From: Marinobacter changyiensis
Lineage (GTDB): Bacteria; Pseudomonadota; Gammaproteobacteria; Pseudomonadales; Oleiphilaceae
Reading direction: 5' to 3'
NCBI RefSeq assembly: GCF_009193265.1
Contig: NZ_VZZZ01000004.1
Location: forward strand, 434,001 to 498,000
DNA length: 64,000 nucleotides
Below are positions 63,801-64,000 of the stretch, in pieces; position 1 is the stretch's first letter; the number at the start of each line of letters is the position of its first letter. A program made the position numbers and the translations under genes. The notes beneath the pieces are model-generated. The model ran no database searches and had not been told where the DNA came from. It saw only the letters and a program-made list of their open reading frames with translations.

Positions 63801-64000
63801 TCATCGCACATCAGGCTCTTCACCAACATGCATGAATTCGCGGAAAGCGGAAACGGCGGTGTTTTGCTCGACATTGGTGGCCCAGGCGAGGCCGACGTCC
63901 ATTTTCGGTATTCGGTCGGACAGTGAGGTGACCTCGACGCGGCGGCCGTCGAGTGACCATGGCCGATAAACCATGTCAGAGAGAATCGTGACTCCCATGC
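63801..64000 (-). CDS. LysR-family regulator, C-terminal end only (runs off the window)
   Basis: The minus-strand frame is open from the right edge to a stop at 63801. It encodes GVTILSDMVYRPWSLDGRRV, IPKMDVGLAW and AVSAFREFMHV. This is the C-terminal strand/helix end of LysR effector domains (a GxAxLP/LSD...YRPWSLEG-type end). The start and DNA-binding domain lie beyond the window. Confidence 0.72.
   Translation of the reverse strand, partial: MGVTILSDMVYRPWSLDGRRVEVTSLSDRIPKMDVGLAWATNVEQNTAVSAFREFMHVGEEPDVR

Noticed and set aside
1..64000. tRNA, rRNA, riboswitch or toxin-antitoxin genes
   Set aside because: I looked for clover-leaf, leader and small paired-gene patterns and saw none that I could support; a tRNAscan or Infernal run would settle it.

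Overview
The window looks like chromosomal DNA of a marine gammaproteobacterium, most like Marinobacter or a relative. This placement is my inference from gene content (MocR, CcoG, YqhA, ECF sigma with anti-sigma, RsbRD-PAS-GGDEF proteins, LVIVD-repeat secreted proteins). No rRNA, tRNA or housekeeping marker is present to confirm it. Ordinary metabolic and transport genes alternate with accessory stretches scarred by insertion sequences.

Layout. (1) 1-8.8 kb, minus strand: one tightly overlapping operon for a cytosolic four-subunit group 3b [NiFe] hydrogenase (beta, gamma, delta, alpha), its maturation protease and hypC-A-B-D-F. hypF runs off the left edge; hypE is not in the window. (2) 8.8-24.4 kb: two paralogous RsbRD-PAS-GGDEF(-EAL) genes, each preceded by an IS66 transposase relic. 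One is cut short by an IS3 fragment. Between them lie a LysR regulator with a YdcZ transporter pair, a chimeric aldo/keto-reductase pseudogene, a HupE/UreJ membrane cluster, a cytochrome c/beta-propeller protein beside an ECF sigma/anti-sigma pair, and a decayed IS3 element. Amidohydrolase and RND fragments follow. (3) 24.5-32.1 kb: small-molecule enzymes (FMN reductase, pirin, amidohydrolase, isochorismatase-type hydrolase, PhzF) with a LysR regulator. (4) 32.2-37.3 kb, minus strand: a four-gene envelope transport operon (LolA-like protein, ABC ATPase, double-FtsX permease, outer-membrane barrel). (5) 37.7-42.2 kb: two secreted LVIVD/PA-domain proteins, the second truncated and recombined, around a small secreted barrel-like protein. 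(6) 42.4-50.3 kb: MocR regulator, CcoG, YqhA, Ca2+/Na+ antiporter and a fused SecDF. (7) 50.3-56.3 kb: an accessory patch with a decayed PhzF/LysR pair, an orphan GH108 endolysin-holin cassette, an EAL fragment joined to an IS3 relic, lipoproteins, and many copies of one IS-end-like repeat. (8) 56.4-60.5 kb: a DUF3604-HupE/UreJ-PpiC cluster with the tail of a second DUF3604 gene. (9) 60.7-64 kb: an MFS/LysR divergent pair, a four-unit repeat array, and the end of another LysR gene.

The stretches most worth following are the two HupE/UreJ neighbourhoods, the LolA-like/double-FtsX/barrel operon, the LVIVD/PA pair, and the dispersed repeat that marks most breakpoints in the accessory regions.
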